Positions 46,405 through 58,868 of a stretch of DNA of 64,000 nt are shown piece by piece. The position numbers were made by a program, and so were the translations under genes. Source of the stretch: Mesostigma viride (lineage: Eukaryota > Streptophyta > Mesostigmatophyceae > Mesostigmatales > Mesostigmataceae); the NCBI GenBank assembly GCA_009746045.1, contig RPFO01000338.1, forward strand, positions 62,001-126,000. The letters run 5' to 3'. Position 1 is the first letter of the stretch, and each line of letters opens with the position of its first letter. The notes under the pieces were generated by a model that was given only the letters and a program-made list of their open reading frames with translations, ran no database searches and was not told the origin of the DNA.

Positions 46405-49400
46405 CAGTAAAGCAGGTTGCTGAGGCTTGTTCCTGTAGGCTGGTTGCTCTCAAGCCTAAGAAGTCTCATGTCAGACAACCTGTGTTGCAGCCTGGATATG
46501 TGCAATGTGATATCCAAGAAATCAGGAAACTGATTTTGTTGGTTGGTGTTGACAGATACACCAAGTACAAGGTGCTGGAGCTGTTGCAAGACAAATCTAA
46601 GCCATGTTTGGTGGCTGGGCTCCAGGCTATCAGATCCAGAATGAAACCAGTGATCCAGCTGCAGTGTGATTTAGAATTTGAGTGCTGCATGGGGCATGAA
46701 GACCTCCCTGAGTTATTTGTTGTACACAGGGAGTCCCATGGCAGTCAAGGCGTGGTGGAGAGGACAATCAGAGAGATCAAGACTATTTTGCTGACGGAGA
46801 AGAAGATTCCAAGATTGGTTCCAGCTATTATCAAGACGGCCTGGTTAAGGTCAGTTGAGGACAGATTGAATGTCAGGGCATCCATGTATGTTGGAGAGGT
46901 CCCTGTGACTCCATTATCATTGCATCTTCGGGAGCTCCCTACTGAGGTTGAGCAAGCCTGGAAAGATAGCCTTATGTTCAAGTTTGCCAAGTTGAGGCAG
47001 AAAGACAAGGGCTGGAGTGTTCTGAAACCTGTTGTTGGCCAGAGGGTAATTGTGTGGAAAGAGCCCAAGCTTGCAGGCAAGCGTGGTAGCTGGCACCCTG
47101 GAGTAGTGACCAGGGTGGAACTAGCTGGGCACAAGTGCTGGGTGAAGATGGAGGATCCTCCCCAGAATGTGCACCGTCTGTCGTGGTCATATGTACGTCT
47201 AAGGGGTGCTGAAGCAGAGGCAGTAACTCCTGATGTGACAACCTTGCCAGTTGGTCATGACGTCATCCCTGATCATCACGTTCCGGCTGGAAGTAATCCC
47301 CGGGTAAGTCCTGGCCAGACCCCTGGACCGGTTAACTTTCCAGATTTAGAGCAGGCAGATGTGGTCCCCTCTAGCCTCACTAAGCATAGAGGTGTGGGCC
47401 TGAAAGATGTGGTGCTGGCTATGCAAAAAGCCAAGCAAAAGCCTCGGGTGTCCAAGCTCAGCCAGTTGGGGGAGTCCGAGTGCACTGCACTAGAAGTAGA
47501 TACCAATGCAGAGGTCTCAATCATGGGGTCTCAGCATACAGGGCAGCGGCAGATTGGCGAGTCTAGCTGTTCCTGGGTGTCTGACTTTAGTGGCAGGGTT
47601 CATATGAAAGTGGTAGGAGAAATCATCTTGCCATTTATGGGTGTAGATGTTTCCTTCCTAGTGCTAGAAGATTACGATGGCCCTATCATTTTGGGTCAGA
47701 ATTTTCTTTGCACCCCTGGAGTTGTGGTTGTATCTCATAGCCTTATTCGTAAGGGTTGGGGTAGCATTCCACTGACTAACTTCAGGGCCCTGAATCTTAA
47801 TTTTTTCTCTGTGAAAGCGATCAGGAATGTGCAGTGGCCTGAGGATCAGATTCCTGTGGCTTCCAGTCTTGTGATGCCAGCTGCTCTCATCCTAGCAGTA
47901 TTGGTATTACTAAGAGATCACTGGCTGCTCATTCTCCTCTTAGCTATGATCAGCTTGTCCAGGAAATGAGTTCTCCTCTGATGTTTGAGGCCTGGAGGCT
48001 AGCATTTGCCAAGGCCCTAGAGGAGTGGTTGCAGTTTGACTGCTGTCAGCCTGTGAATGAAGTTCCTCCATACAGTACACGGTTGAAGCTCAGATTCGTC
48101 ATCAAGCGGAAGGAGGTGGAGGGGGTGTCTGTTCCCCATGTGCGTCCAGTTCTTAATGAATACCGTGGTACTGGGGATCTTCTGGGCGAGGAGTTGTATA
48201 CACCTGGGATGCTACATGATACATGGCGTATTTTATTGTGCCTGTATGTCGGTATGCTGAACCAGGGTGCTGATATGTCTTCAGTTCTGCTAGATTTCAA
48301 GAGAGCATTTCTGAAGGGTGATCCCAGTGTGGCTCAGCAGGTGTGGCATTGTGAAACTCCATTTCATGTGCCAGTTCCTGTAGCCTGGCAGGCAGAGCTC
48401 CAGTCTAGCTACCTGCTGATTCTGAAGGGTCTAGAAGGTCTCAGGTCCAGTCCCATCATTTGGAGGCTCACCTTGGAAGACTTCTTGACTAAGCACTGTG
48501 GGTTGAAGGTGTCATCTGTGGACCCATGTTTATTGCTGGGTAGGTGGCATGATTTACCTGTGTATGCTAGCCTGCATGGTGATGACTTGCACTTGATTGC
48601 TCCCACTAAGTGGTTGAGTCAGTTTGTGCCCATCATTAATGATGCATTTCCTTTGGGAAAAGAATTGTGGCAGAAGCCTGGAGAGGCTGTCACGTTCTGT
48701 GGAATGCAGGCTACATTGGTTCAGGAGGGGAGTCAGTGGCTGATTAAGCTGCAGGCGGGCAATGACTACAAGAGTACCATTCTTCAATCTGTTCCAGAGG
48801 TCATGACGTCATCCATTGCACCTGAGCTGAAAGGCAAGTTGGCCTGGTATGGCAGCATTTGTGGGCCTGACATGATGGTCCATAGCAGATCCCCTGATGA
48901 TGTGCTAATTCTGGAGGAGCCTTCCCAGATTATTGCACATGTTAACAAGTCTCCTGGTATTACTTTAGCTGGGATTGATTTGTCTTTGCCATTTTCCTTG
49001 GATATCTATGTTGATAGCTCCATGGATAGCAGGCAAGTTTCTAAGGTCAGAGGCAGGTCAGCTGGCTTGTTTGTGCTTCAGCAACATAGGCCTAGTCTTG
49101 TGGCCTGGTACAGTCGTCTTCAAAGAAGGGTTGCTGTGAGTTCAGATGTCTCTGAGTGCAGAGCCATTTGTGAAGGGATTCAGTCTAGTTTGTACATCAA
49201 GGAGCTGTTGCTAGCTATGGCTTCAGTGACTCCTCATACTCTTCAGCTGGAAACCTTGATCCTTTCAGATAACATGGGTATGGTCCAGTTTGTGCACAAG
49301 CAGTTGGCCAGAAGCAGAGATCTGGATTATCTCCTGTTGAAGGAGTTGGCAGGTCTGGTGGATATTCAACATCTTCCAGGTTCTGAGAATCCTGCTGATG

Positions 49401-49483
49401 CCTTGACCAAGTTGCCTCACAAGTCTGCTGAGCAATATAAGCTAGCTTCTTTACAAACTGATGAGCTCCTCTGTGTGAGTTGA
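46405..49483 (+). pseudogene. El2 pol, one frameshift
   Basis: Open from about 46405 with the CSC half of the finger; integrase core with QCDIQEIRKLILLVGVD, LQCDLEFECC and HGSQGVVERTIREIK (second Asp to Glu spacing 29 residues); SH3-like GKRGSWHPGVVTRV ... HRLSWSYV; retropepsin-like domain with EVDTNAEVSIMG (DTN codons 47499-47507) and IILGQNFL; RT with LLDFKRAFLKGD and YASLHGDDLHLIAP (HGDD 48575-48586); RNase H with VDSSMDSRQ, SECRAICEG, SDNMGMVQ and NPADALTK; stop at 49483. A single missing base near 47,890, compared with El3, breaks the frame between the protease-like domain and RT. Confidence 0.9.
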
Positions 49484-50261
49484 GCAATTCCAGTTGGAGC
49501 TTTGAGCTTGGTGACTGGTTGGGTGAGAAGAGCTAACATTGAGCTGGGCTCTGTTATGCTGAGAGCTGTGATGCTCTGAGGGCAGTAATGCTCTGTGTAC
49601 ATATGTGTATAATACTGTATTCTATGTAATGCTCATGCAGTCATGGAGCATGATGTTGGTTGGGGGTTTGTCCTCAGTTTGAGGTTTGTCTCAACCAAAG
49701 GGATTTTATAGGGCAGGGTTCGATTCCCTGGGGCTGCTTAGGCGGATTTTCCCGGATTGGCTGACCCATCAACCTTGCTGGTGAGGTGGCGACAGGTCCC
49801 CCTAGTTTTGTCCCAGACAGAGGAAGGTAGTTTGTCATGTGCTTAATATATTTTGTGATGTGCTATTTCTCAGTCCATGATGGTGGGCGCCAGTTCTGAT
49901 AACTATCAATGTCTACCTGATAAGGTCTTGTGGGTAACTTGTGGGGTTCCAATCAGGAGCCATTATGGTGGTGATTCCATTTTAATCATTATTCTGGTTA
50001 GCCACAAGCTGCTACTCCAAACACTTGGCTTTCTACTTCCAGTGGATAGGGAATTCATTGTAATTCGTCATGGCTGAGATGTGTTGTGATCTGGTGCTTG
50101 ATTAATCCCGAGCAGAGACTACAGAGAGCTGGGAGGGATGTCAAGTGCTATGCATGTTGTTTCTATATATGTGTTGCCAAGCCTAACAGCTCTAAAAGAA
50201 AGAAAGGGCTGGAGTTAATATGGCTGTTATGTCCAAGCTCTAAAAGAGAAGAAAGGGCTGG
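49484..50261 (+). other. El2 3' untranslated region
   Basis: No gene. It holds the tRNA-like box (49,714-49,731), then about 85 bases conserved with El3 (GGCTGACCCATC ... GGTGAGGTGGCGACAGGTCC), and ends in a purine tract aagagaagaaagggctgg before the LTR. Confidence 0.75.
49711..49731 (+). promoter_or_regulatory. tRNA T-arm-like box in the El2 3' UTR
   Basis: GGGCAGGGTTCGATTCCCTG, the same box as in El1 and El3, preceded in El1 and El2 by TTTATAGGGC. Confidence 0.6.
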
Positions 50262-50889
50262 AGTTAATATTGCCTGGCAAGCAATATTATTCTACTAAGC
50301 TACTTGGCTTGTAGAGATTCTACTTCCGGTTACTACAATCCAGAAACGGGTTCATTCTGATGAGTATTGCTCGAGATGTGAGCAAGATACTGTTCTACTA
50401 CATTCTACTTGGATTCGGTGATTCTACGGTGGTTCTTCAAGTGACGCGTGGCATACGGCGTCTTGTCACAGTGTACGATAGGACATTTAGTCTCCGACAC
50501 TGCGGTCTATTCAATGCTATTGATTAGACGTAACAAATAGTGACAGGACTTGTGCGACAGGACACTGATGTGACTATTTATGGATAACGAGTCGAGATCT
50601 GCTGGTCCAGAGTGAAGGACAGCAATATTGTGAGATGATCTGTCCTATCAGTCATCTGGATGTGACTGTGTCACAATTAGTATATAACGAGCAGGACGCT
50701 GCCACTTGGTAGCACCACTTTCCCTGCACCTGTGTCCTCGCACCTTCGGCGACCGTTCTCACGTGCCTCGTGCATTCTGTGCTGGTAGCCATAACCAGCA
50801 ACGTAAACCTATTGATTAATATAACTACTTCCTCTGTAGATATTAATCAGTGCAGGCTGAACCACAGTTCAGCCACAGCTTCTTTAACT
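50262..50889 (+). repeat. El2 3' LTR
   Basis: 628 bp, nearly identical to the 5' copy; visible differences are at the gacggttc/gaccgttc and attaacat/attaatat positions. Confidence 0.95.
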
Positions 50890-52402
50890 GAAGGGAAGCG
50901 GTGGAAATAGTGCTTTTCATCGCATTGATTTTGTCCTTCAAGCGTAGGATGCGAGCCTGCCGCTTGCTCGGGGTATTCGGGGTTGGGGCTGATTGCACAA
51001 CGCCGAGGCGTATAGGTACAAACGTGTAATCTAGCAAACGTTGGGTTTTACGAATCTGACAGTTGACAGATGAGGTTGTAGCCCGAAATACCGGCACCAC
51101 CATGGCTTTCACCCGACGGTTAGGTCGAGGCATGGTCTAGTGGAACGGGACTCAGTTTAGAGGCTGTCCCCGAAGCCTGTTAGCCGCGAGCCGACGAGGA
51201 AGGTTGTCTACCTACGGACACCACCGGAGGCAGCACAGTGTCCTGCTAGACACCTCACGAGACTCCGCTCCGGGGGTGTTAATCTGAACACCTTTAAGCT
51301 GTTTCCCATCAAAGAATGCTGCGAAGGAGCCATCCTGAAGCAGACGCAGCTTAATGCGCTTACCCGGGGTCTCGAACTGCTTGGTCTCCTGGATGAGGGT
51401 GCTGTTCCACACGTACGCGCTCCTCGCCTTCAGTTGAGCCGGCGTGTAGTCCTCGTCGATCGAGGCTGAAGTCACCGCGCTGGAGCAGACGACGTGCTCC
51501 CAGCACGAGGCGTTTGTCGTGCATGGAGGCCATGGTGACGACGACCAGGCCCAGAGGGCCTGGCAGCCGAATGGCACGTTCAATGGCAACACGGTTCTGG
51601 AGCTGCAGCTTCCCCAGAAACGCTGGGCCGCGCAGCTCCTCGGCAAGGGAGTGTGCTGTCTCATGTGCTGTCGCGCCTTTCGGAAAGCTTTTGATTACCA
51701 TATTGTGTTGGCGTTGCTGCACTGCATTCTGGGTCACCGCAGCGGTAGCTGCAGACTTGGCCGCCTGTTGAACGATGGTAGTCAACTGCTTGCCGGTGAC
51801 ATCGGCAAACGTGGTAGTTTTGGCAGGGGCTGCCATGGCTTTCTTCATCTCCAGCATCGTCTCCTTCATGCAGGACCTTAATGTCGTCCTGCACGGTCGT
51901 AAAAGACTGTGCGAGGTCCTGCAGCGGCACGGTAATATCGGTCGCGGGGGCTGGCCTGGCGATGGACGTCGCCGGCAGCTCGACAAGTTCAGGGCAGCAC
52001 GAAAAAAGACAGGCAAGCCGACGCTGACGCGTATCGATCCCAACCAGACCACTCATCCGAAGGAGCGTCCATAACCTGGCCGGTGTAAGGTTGGCGAATC
52101 GGGGCGTTGTTGTTGTCGATCGCGGAGCTTCAGCACGCTGGTTACGGCGGCGTCGTTGTAGTCGAGTAAGAAGGTAGCGATGTTTGCCAGGCTCAGACGC
52201 TGGCCTGGCATGTAGAATGATGAGGCCGAATGGAGTCCGGCAAGGAGGTTTCAGTATCTATCGGAGTTGCTTCCGAAGTCTTGGGCCGCTTGTGAGCGGC
52301 GTTCTCGGCGGCGACATTGCTGTCGTTGGCGATTTTGTTTGCAGCAAGCTGGGCATCAATAGACTCGGCGACAGGAGCTGAAGACGATGCGGGGGCCTCC
52401 AT
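50890..52402 (-). pseudogene. LINE-D ORF1 and start of ORF2
   Basis: ATG at 52402 on the minus strand (MEAPASSSAPVAESIDAQLA). Several frames then give a coiled-coil stretch (FTTVQDDIKVL, MLEMKKAMAAP), an RRM-like part (HNMVIKSFPKGATAHETAHS), and a C-terminal domain (DEDYTPAQLKARSAYVW ... FFDGKQLKGVQINTP) ending near 51,270. 51,133-50,895 is a second short frame toward ORF2, which El2 interrupts. ORF1 proteins coat LINE RNA. Four or more frame changes inactivate it. Confidence 0.7.
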
Positions 52403-52639
52403 ATGACCATATCTACGTTTTAATATCCATATCTACGGTTAATAGCACCTAGGCGATGGCAGGGGGCGCAGGCACACGGCTCACGTGCGTGGTGCCGCCA
52501 TAACGTGCAGAAAAATAGCGATATCTGCTGGGCAGGCCGCTGGCGATAACTTGCCTGTCATGGGGGGTTCATGCCATGTATACATCGTGGATTGGCCGCC
52601 AACATGCCAGGGCAGCTGTTGGGGCAAGGCGCCAGCCTG

Positions 52640-52810
52640 GCACTGATCTCCTAATTAATTAATTAATGAAAATTAATTAATTATGTGTGAGCATACCTCC
52701 GTGGGGAGGCTATATGTAACACATGTGTATATCCCTGAGAAGGGGTATATGGTTTTTAATTAATACATTCTGAGCGATCGACAACCTGCAGGTGTTGGGT
52801 TATAACGGCC
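52640..52810 (-). repeat. Retroposon 3' end with (TTAA)n tail
   Basis: Minus-strand unit ending in CCTCCCCACGGAGG and (TTAA)n, with CATATACCCCTTCTCAGGGA upstream. It is homologous to the units at 9.6 kb and 28.2 kb. Confidence 0.65.
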
Positions 52811-52879
52811 ACCTACTCTGAGTGCTTGTACAAGGCGCACCTGCACCATGCCACGTATTCAGCAGCTAGATTAACGTCA

Positions 52880-53427
52880 TCGCTCAAGTGAGTGAACTTC
52901 GACATTGCGGAAGGTCCACGAGAATTCCGAGAAGCTTGCACATGCGTTTGAGAGCAAAATCCTTGGTCGCATGGGCCTTCTTGGTGAGATCAAGCTGGTC
53001 ACCCACCGCCTCCCCGGGGGAAGGCAGGGGCGCCCCCGCTTCTTCTCATCTTGAAGAGCCCATAGGACAAGATTTCGTTTCTCAGACGCCGCAAGCGGCT
53101 CGAGAAGACTCCCTTCACCTTGGACGACGACTTGACCCTGGCGCAGCAACAACGGCGACGGGAGCTAGATGGCCGACCTACCTCCACTATAGCTCCGGCA
53201 GACCACAGCGGGGTCCAAGCCGGTGTACTGGATTAAGGGGGCGACCATCTACGTCGGCCACAAGCCCTGCATGGCAAGCGACCCCCGCGGCCCCCGCACC
53301 TCCCTAGACGCCCCAGCTTAGGGGAATACAGCAGTAGTAGTGTAGAATAGTCAGGCCTAGCCGTGGCCCTCGGTTCTGGACACCCGAGTGTTCAACACGC
53401 CCACGGTGTGCTCTGACCACCGGTTGG
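52880..53427 (+). pseudogene. LINE ORF1 fragment followed by endonuclease end
   Basis: The plus strand reads FTLDDDLTLAQQQRRREL (about 53,115-53,170) and VYWIKGATIYVGHKPCM (about 53,225-53,275), the C-terminal domain of a LINE ORF1. At 53,370-53,425 it reads DTRVFNTPTVCSDHRL, an endonuclease end nearly identical to that at 42.6 kb. The intervening endonuclease is deleted. El3 is inserted directly after. Confidence 0.7.
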
Positions 53428-54130
53428 AGTTAACGTTTCTAAAACGCAATGTATAAGGATATGGTTGCAATGCAGCAATGTGTGAATGTGGTTGGAACGG
53501 AGCTTTGTTAAAATTGGATAATGTTACAGCGCTCACACACTTGAGGCTTGTACGCGAGTTTGCCAAGTCAAGGCAACACACGTGAGGCGGGCTTGCAAGA
53601 GAACTGCCCAATTGGCACTGGCCTATTCTTTATATACTTGTGCACTGCGCTTTGCTAGTCCTGAGCAGCCTAGGAGGCCTGCTCAGTAATAACACTCCCG
53701 GTACAGTATTCACTACCTGCATGTACAGCGCCCAGTTCCTATATACAGTAGGTCGGTCATACAGGTACAGTGACCACAGAGCACAGTCCACAGTGACTAT
53801 TGCCTCTGCACCTAGAAATCCAGGACTAAGCCTGCGGTACCAACAGACCACAGGTTAAGGTTCCTATTTCCTGCGTACGACGTATTAATCCAATACCGTC
53901 GTAGGTTCAGCACCTAATTCCTGTCAGCCCAGGAATTACTGTCGACCCCATATGTCGTCGGCAAATATTCACGTCCGACTTAGAAGAACAGCCGGCTCAC
54001 GCTCGCGCGCGACCGGGCAGTCGGAACGCCATAACTTTCTTGATACTTGTCGGAATGAACTCGTTCCGGTGCCGCTGGAATCGCAGAGATATGCCGAATC
54101 AGGAACACGCCAATGCGCTTGGCGTTAACT
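53428..54130 (-). repeat. El3 3' LTR, 703 bp
   Basis: Its ends are perfect 8-bp inverted repeats AGTTAACG ... CGTTAACT. A purine tract (aagaaaagaaaggattgg, minus) precedes it. The outer 5 bases GTTGG should be the target duplication, but the partner lies outside the window. Confidence 0.85.
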
Positions 54131-54872
54131 CCAATCCTTTCTTTTCTTGAGCTGTAGCAGCTCACACAAGTCTACATACAAACACACACAATGGGTACTG
54201 GACATCCTCCCCGACTACAAGTCACAACCCGCTGGGCATGACAGTCAGCTTGGATTCCTTATTATATGTACATAGCACCCATACTGGTTCAGGAGCACAA
54301 ACAAATGACAATGAGTTCCTATCCCTTCCCGGGAGGCTCGCTGTGTTACCCATGTACAAGAGGTTGGCCAACTGTGGCAGCCCATAGGTGTTCAGTGAAG
54401 AACTTGAGAAGTATGTACAACCTTCAGGACCTTAGGCGAAACCCCACAGTCATCACCCACAACAGCTCATCAGAAAACATTGCTGACCCCCAGACGGGAG
54501 TCGGCGCCGGTCTGCTGCCCCTTATCGAACCAGACACCACATCTAGGCGAAGCACATGCAAAACACAAGCTCCTATACTCATTCCAACCGTGGAAAATCA
54601 GGGGACCTGTCGCCACCTCACCAGCATGGTGGATGGGTCAGCCAGTCCGTGAAACTCCGCCTTAAGACGGCACCAGGGAATCGAACCCCGCCCACAAACC
54701 ACAGATCTGGGGAAACCTCAGACTGAGATGAAAACCCCAGATAGACATCTCTCCATCAGAGACAATGTCAGACATTCCCACACCAGAGACATGTCTCACC
54801 CCTCAAGATGTGCTCAGGATTATGTACAATCAAGCTCTCAGCCTGATATCCAGAGACTTTAGCACCCAGCTC
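54131..54872 (-). other. El3 3' untranslated region with tRNA-like box
   Basis: The box GGCGGGGTTCGATTCCCTGG is at 54,673-54,692 (minus), followed by the block conserved with El2 (GGCTGACCCATC, GGTGAGGTGGCGACAGGTCC). No gene. Confidence 0.7.
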
Positions 54873-57800
54873 TCAGCTTTTAGTAGACAGATATAGACCG
54901 ACTTGACAGTCAGCATTCATGAGCTTCCTCAGTACCTTGTACTGGGCTGGGGCCTTATGCAGCAGCTTGGTCAATGCATCAGCAGGGTTCTCCTCGCCAG
55001 GGATATGCTTCAAGTCAACCAAACTGGCCAACTCCTTCAGCAACAAGTAATCCAGGTCCCGGCTTCTGGCCAGCTGCTTGTGAACAAACTGGACCATACC
55101 CATGCTGTCTGTTAGCAACAACGTCTCCATCTGCAAGGTCCAAGGGGTAACTGACGCCAGCTCCAGCATTAACTCCTTTATGTACATGCAAGCTGGACTG
55201 GATCCCCTCGCATATGGCCCTGCATTCTGCCACATCTGAACTGATACAGACCCTCTTCTGCAGTCTGCTGTACCAGCTGAACAAACTTGCCCTGCTCTGA
55301 TAAAAAGCAAACAGAGCAGCAGATCTCCCCCTAGGACCTAAGTTGGTAACCTGGCGAGCATCCATGGAACTGTCAACAAAGATCTCCAAGGTGATAGGCT
55401 GGGCAAAGTCAATCCCAGACAAAATCAGATCAGGGGTACTCTCCACCAATCAATCGGGCTATGACTCGAGGCTTCTCATCCTCAAGCACATCATCAGGCA
55501 TTCTGCTATGGACCATCAAAGACGGACCACAGATGCTGGCAAACCAGGCCCACATGCCTCTCAACTCAGGTCCTGCAGCCTGGGTGATCTTCTCTGGCAA
55601 GGCCTTCACAATGGTCTGTTTATAATCTCCTCCAGCCTGAAGCCTGATACTCCACTCCCCATCCCTCCTGAACAGGGTAGCCTGCATTCCACAACAGAAC
55701 ACTACAGGCTTGTTGGGCTCCTGCCACAGCTCCTTGCCCAGTGAAAACTTGCCACTGATGACAGGAATAAACTTCTTCAGCCAGGTCGTGGGGGCTAGCA
55801 AATGCAGATCATCTCCATGCAAACTAGCATACACTGGCAGACCCTCCCATTGGGCCAGCTAGCAGCAAACAGGGATCAACTGAAGACACTCTCAAGCCAC
55901 ACTCACTGATCAGAGCTTCCTGCAGCGTGAGTCTCCAGATGATTGGGCTCGACCTGAGTCCTTCCACTGAGGCCCTTCAGAATAACCAGGAAATGTTGAT
56001 GCAGCTCCAGCTTCCAGATAGCAGGCACCTCAACACAGTAAGGCTCATCCTGCTTCCATACCCTCCTGGCCACTTCTGGATCAGATTTTAAAAATGCCCT
56101 CTTGAAGTCCAGCAGCACTGATGACATAGCTGCTCCCCTGTTCAGCAACCCCACGTAGAGACATAGCAAAATTCTCCATGTGTCGTGTAACATCCCTGGA
56201 GTGTACAGCTCCTCTCCTGGCAGACTCCCCGTGCCGTGATACTCATTCAAGACAGGCCTGACATGGGGCACTGATACCTCATCCACAACCTTCCTCTTCA
56301 GCACAAATCTCAAAGCAAGCTTCCTTGATGCTGGGGGACGCCTGTCTGTTGGTGCAGCACACTCAAACTGCAACCACTCCTCCAATGCCTTGGAGAAGGC
56401 GAGCTTCCAAGCCTCAAACAAAGTAGGCGAGCTCATCTCTTGGACTAGCTGGTCATATGTCAAAGGAGAGTGTGCAGCAAGGCTCCTGTGAGTTATGCCA
56501 ATACTGCTGGGGTGCAACACAGCTGGAATCACCAAACTGGCTGCTGGGGGCACCTCCCCTTCATCCCATTTTACACCCTTGACCGGCTTGGCCCTGCAGC
56601 TGATTGGAAATGTTGTCCTGAAATTTTCTAGGGGATTCATCCCCCAGCCATCTCTTCTCAGAGCTGTAGCTCTGATAGAAATCCCAGGATTGCCCAGAAA
56701 ATTCTGACCCAAAATCACAGGGCCATCATAGTCCTCTAGGACAAGGAAGGTCACATCCACACCCATGACAGGGGATGCAGTAACCTCTCCCAACACCCTT
56801 AGATGCGTCCTACCACTGAAATCAGACACCCAGGGGCAACTTGGTTCTCCGACCAGCAGTTCTCCTGTATGCTGAGGTCCCATGACAGAAACCTGTGCAT
56901 TGGTATCTATTTCCATGGCAGCTACCTCAGGATCATCCAACTGGACAAGCTTGGACACCTTAGACTCCTTTTTGGCTCTTTGCAAAGCCTGTACAATATC
57001 TGATAGACGCACACCCCTAGGCCTGGTGTCGGGCCGTTCCGGAGGTGCAGCCTGTCCGCCTGCTTGCCCAACCACTTTATGTGAAGGTACCCCAGGGGCC
57101 GGGCCAGGGTCACCCTGAGGGCTCGATACAGCTGTAGCACCCTGATCAGGAAGTTCCACGTCACCCCCGCCTTGTACACCAACGGGCACCTGGAAGAGGC
57201 CTCCTTGATTACCTCCCCTTACACGGGGACGGATCTTTGACCAGGACAGACGGTGCACTGCTTGGGAGCCATCAATGGCCACCCAGCACTTATGGCCAGC
57301 GGCTTCTACTCGGGTCACCACCCCATCATGCCAGCTGCCACGTTTCCCTGGAAAGCTTGGCTCCTTCCACACAACAACCTGTTGTCCAACGTTAGGTTCT
57401 ATAGGACACTCCAGCCCTTGTCTTTCTGCCTCAGCTTGAGGAACTTGGCCTCTAGCTTCTCCTTCCATGCCTGCTCAGCATCAGCTGGCAGCATCCTGGT
57501 GTGCAGCATAAGAGGATTGATGGCAATGTCACCAAAGAACACTGAAGTCCTGAGGTTCAGCCTATCCTCCACAGAACGTAGCCATGCAGATGTCACAATG
57601 GCAGATGACGTCCTTGGAATCCTCTCCACCAGCAGCACAGTCTTGATCTCTTGGATGGCTCTCTCCACAACCCCTTTCTGGCCGTGGCTCTCCCTGGGTG
57701 TAATCAGCAACTCTGGAAATTCTGGCAGGTTCTCACAGCACTCAAACTGAATGTCACACTGCAGCAACTCCAACCCAGCTAGGGTACCTGCTCCTTGTCA

Positions 57801-57963
57801 ACTTCAGAGCAGCAATTAAGGTAGGCTTCTCCAAGTCAGGCAGGATCTCTAGGGTCTTGTACTTGGTATATCTGTCCACTGCCACCAGCAGCTTCAAACC
57901 CCTGATTCTCTGAATATCTACCTGCACATGGCCTGGCTGCAAAATAGGAGACCTGGCATGAGA
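54873..57963 (-). pseudogene. El3 pol: integrase core to RNase H
   Basis: On the minus strand from the LTR-4 junction: VQVDIQRIRGLKLLVAVD, LQCDIQFECC and HGQKGVVERAIQEIK (integrase); GKRGSWHDGVVTRV ... HRLSWSKI; EIDTNAQVSVMG (DTN at 56,899-56,907) and VILGQNFL; RT with LLDFKRAFLKSD and YASLHGDDLHLLAP (HGDD at 55,808-55,819); RNase H with VDSSMDARQ, AECRAICEG, TDSMGMVQ and NPADALTK. Frame changes occur near 57,770, 57,400, 55,860, 55,450 and 55,250. All catalytic residues other than the altered DTN and HGDD are retained. Confidence 0.85.
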
Positions 57964-57968
57964 CTGCT

Positions 57969-58785
57969 TGTTAGGGATATAATATCCACCTGGCCACAAT
58001 GTATCCCAGCCTGATTTATTTCTTGTTGGATTTATTCCATATGGATTGGGAATTCGATAGCGTTGATAAGCTAGATGGATTGGGCTCAATGAGCTGATCA
58101 ATATTCATGTGCCATAGTCCTATACTTGGACATGGATGACTTGTAACCTGAGTCAGCCTAGTAGCATCACGTATTGGATTGACAAGTGGTGCTATGGCCT
58201 AGTGGACAAGTGTTTGGTCCATGAGCTGACAAGTGTTGAAAGCTCATGATGACACATGTTATGACTTACATGATGACAAGTGGGTAGACTCATTGCATGA
58301 CACTTGTCACTCCAAGGAGAAGAGATGTGTCACTTTATTAATCATGTTATGTGGCACACTATTATGTAGACACTTGGCATCTAGCTATTATGCCAGCTCA
58401 TTGGATCATGTCTAGAATGTTCTAGGAATGTTCTAAGAATATGCCAGGAATATTCCTGGAATATACTGAGAATATGCTGGGAATATGCTAGGAATATGCT
58501 AGGATGTTTCTACAAGCTTCTGTGATGATGTCATTGCTGATGTCATCCTTCCTAGCCTAAAAGGTATAAAAGGAAACTGCCCCCTAAGGGCAGGTACCTC
58601 CATTTCACCTCCATCAACCTCCATTCAAGCTCTTCTCCAACTATTATATTCTAATAAAGCCATTTATTCTTCCACGTAAATTGTCTTCAACCTCTCTTTC
58701 TTTCAGCACCTGCAAGGTGTGTGGGTAGCAAGGCCAAGCACAAGGCATTGTGTAAAACCCATTAGTTCCTCTCCCAATCCAAACA
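57969..58785 (+). repeat. LTR-4 5' LTR
   Basis: 817 bp, TG...CA. TATA box ggtataaaagg at about 58,562-58,572 and polyadenylation-type ctaataaagcc near 58,650. Confidence 0.95.
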
Positions 58786-58797
58786 TGGTATCGGAGG
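58786..58797 (+). other. LTR-4 primer binding site
   Basis: TGGTATCGGAGG directly after the LTR closely matches TGGTATCAGAGC, the site complementary to the initiator-Met tRNA used by copia elements. It contrasts with El1 and El2, which have no such site. Confidence 0.8.
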
Positions 58798-58868
58798 TTT
58801 GTTACTGAGGAACAAGAAGACCACTGTGAACCCAGAGACATCCAGTTCCATTGGCGACTGAAGACACC

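Larger units (their letters stand above)
43956..50889 (+). mobile_element. El2: LTR retrotransposon with HGDD-type RT
   Basis: It is bounded by AGTTAATATT and TTTAACT and flanked by a perfect GAAGG duplication (43951-43955 and 50890-50894). Both LTRs are 628 bp and I see only two mismatches between them, so insertion is recent. The interior lacks a recognisable gag and the histidine half of the integrase finger, so it may have moved by using proteins from another copy. Confidence 0.9.
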
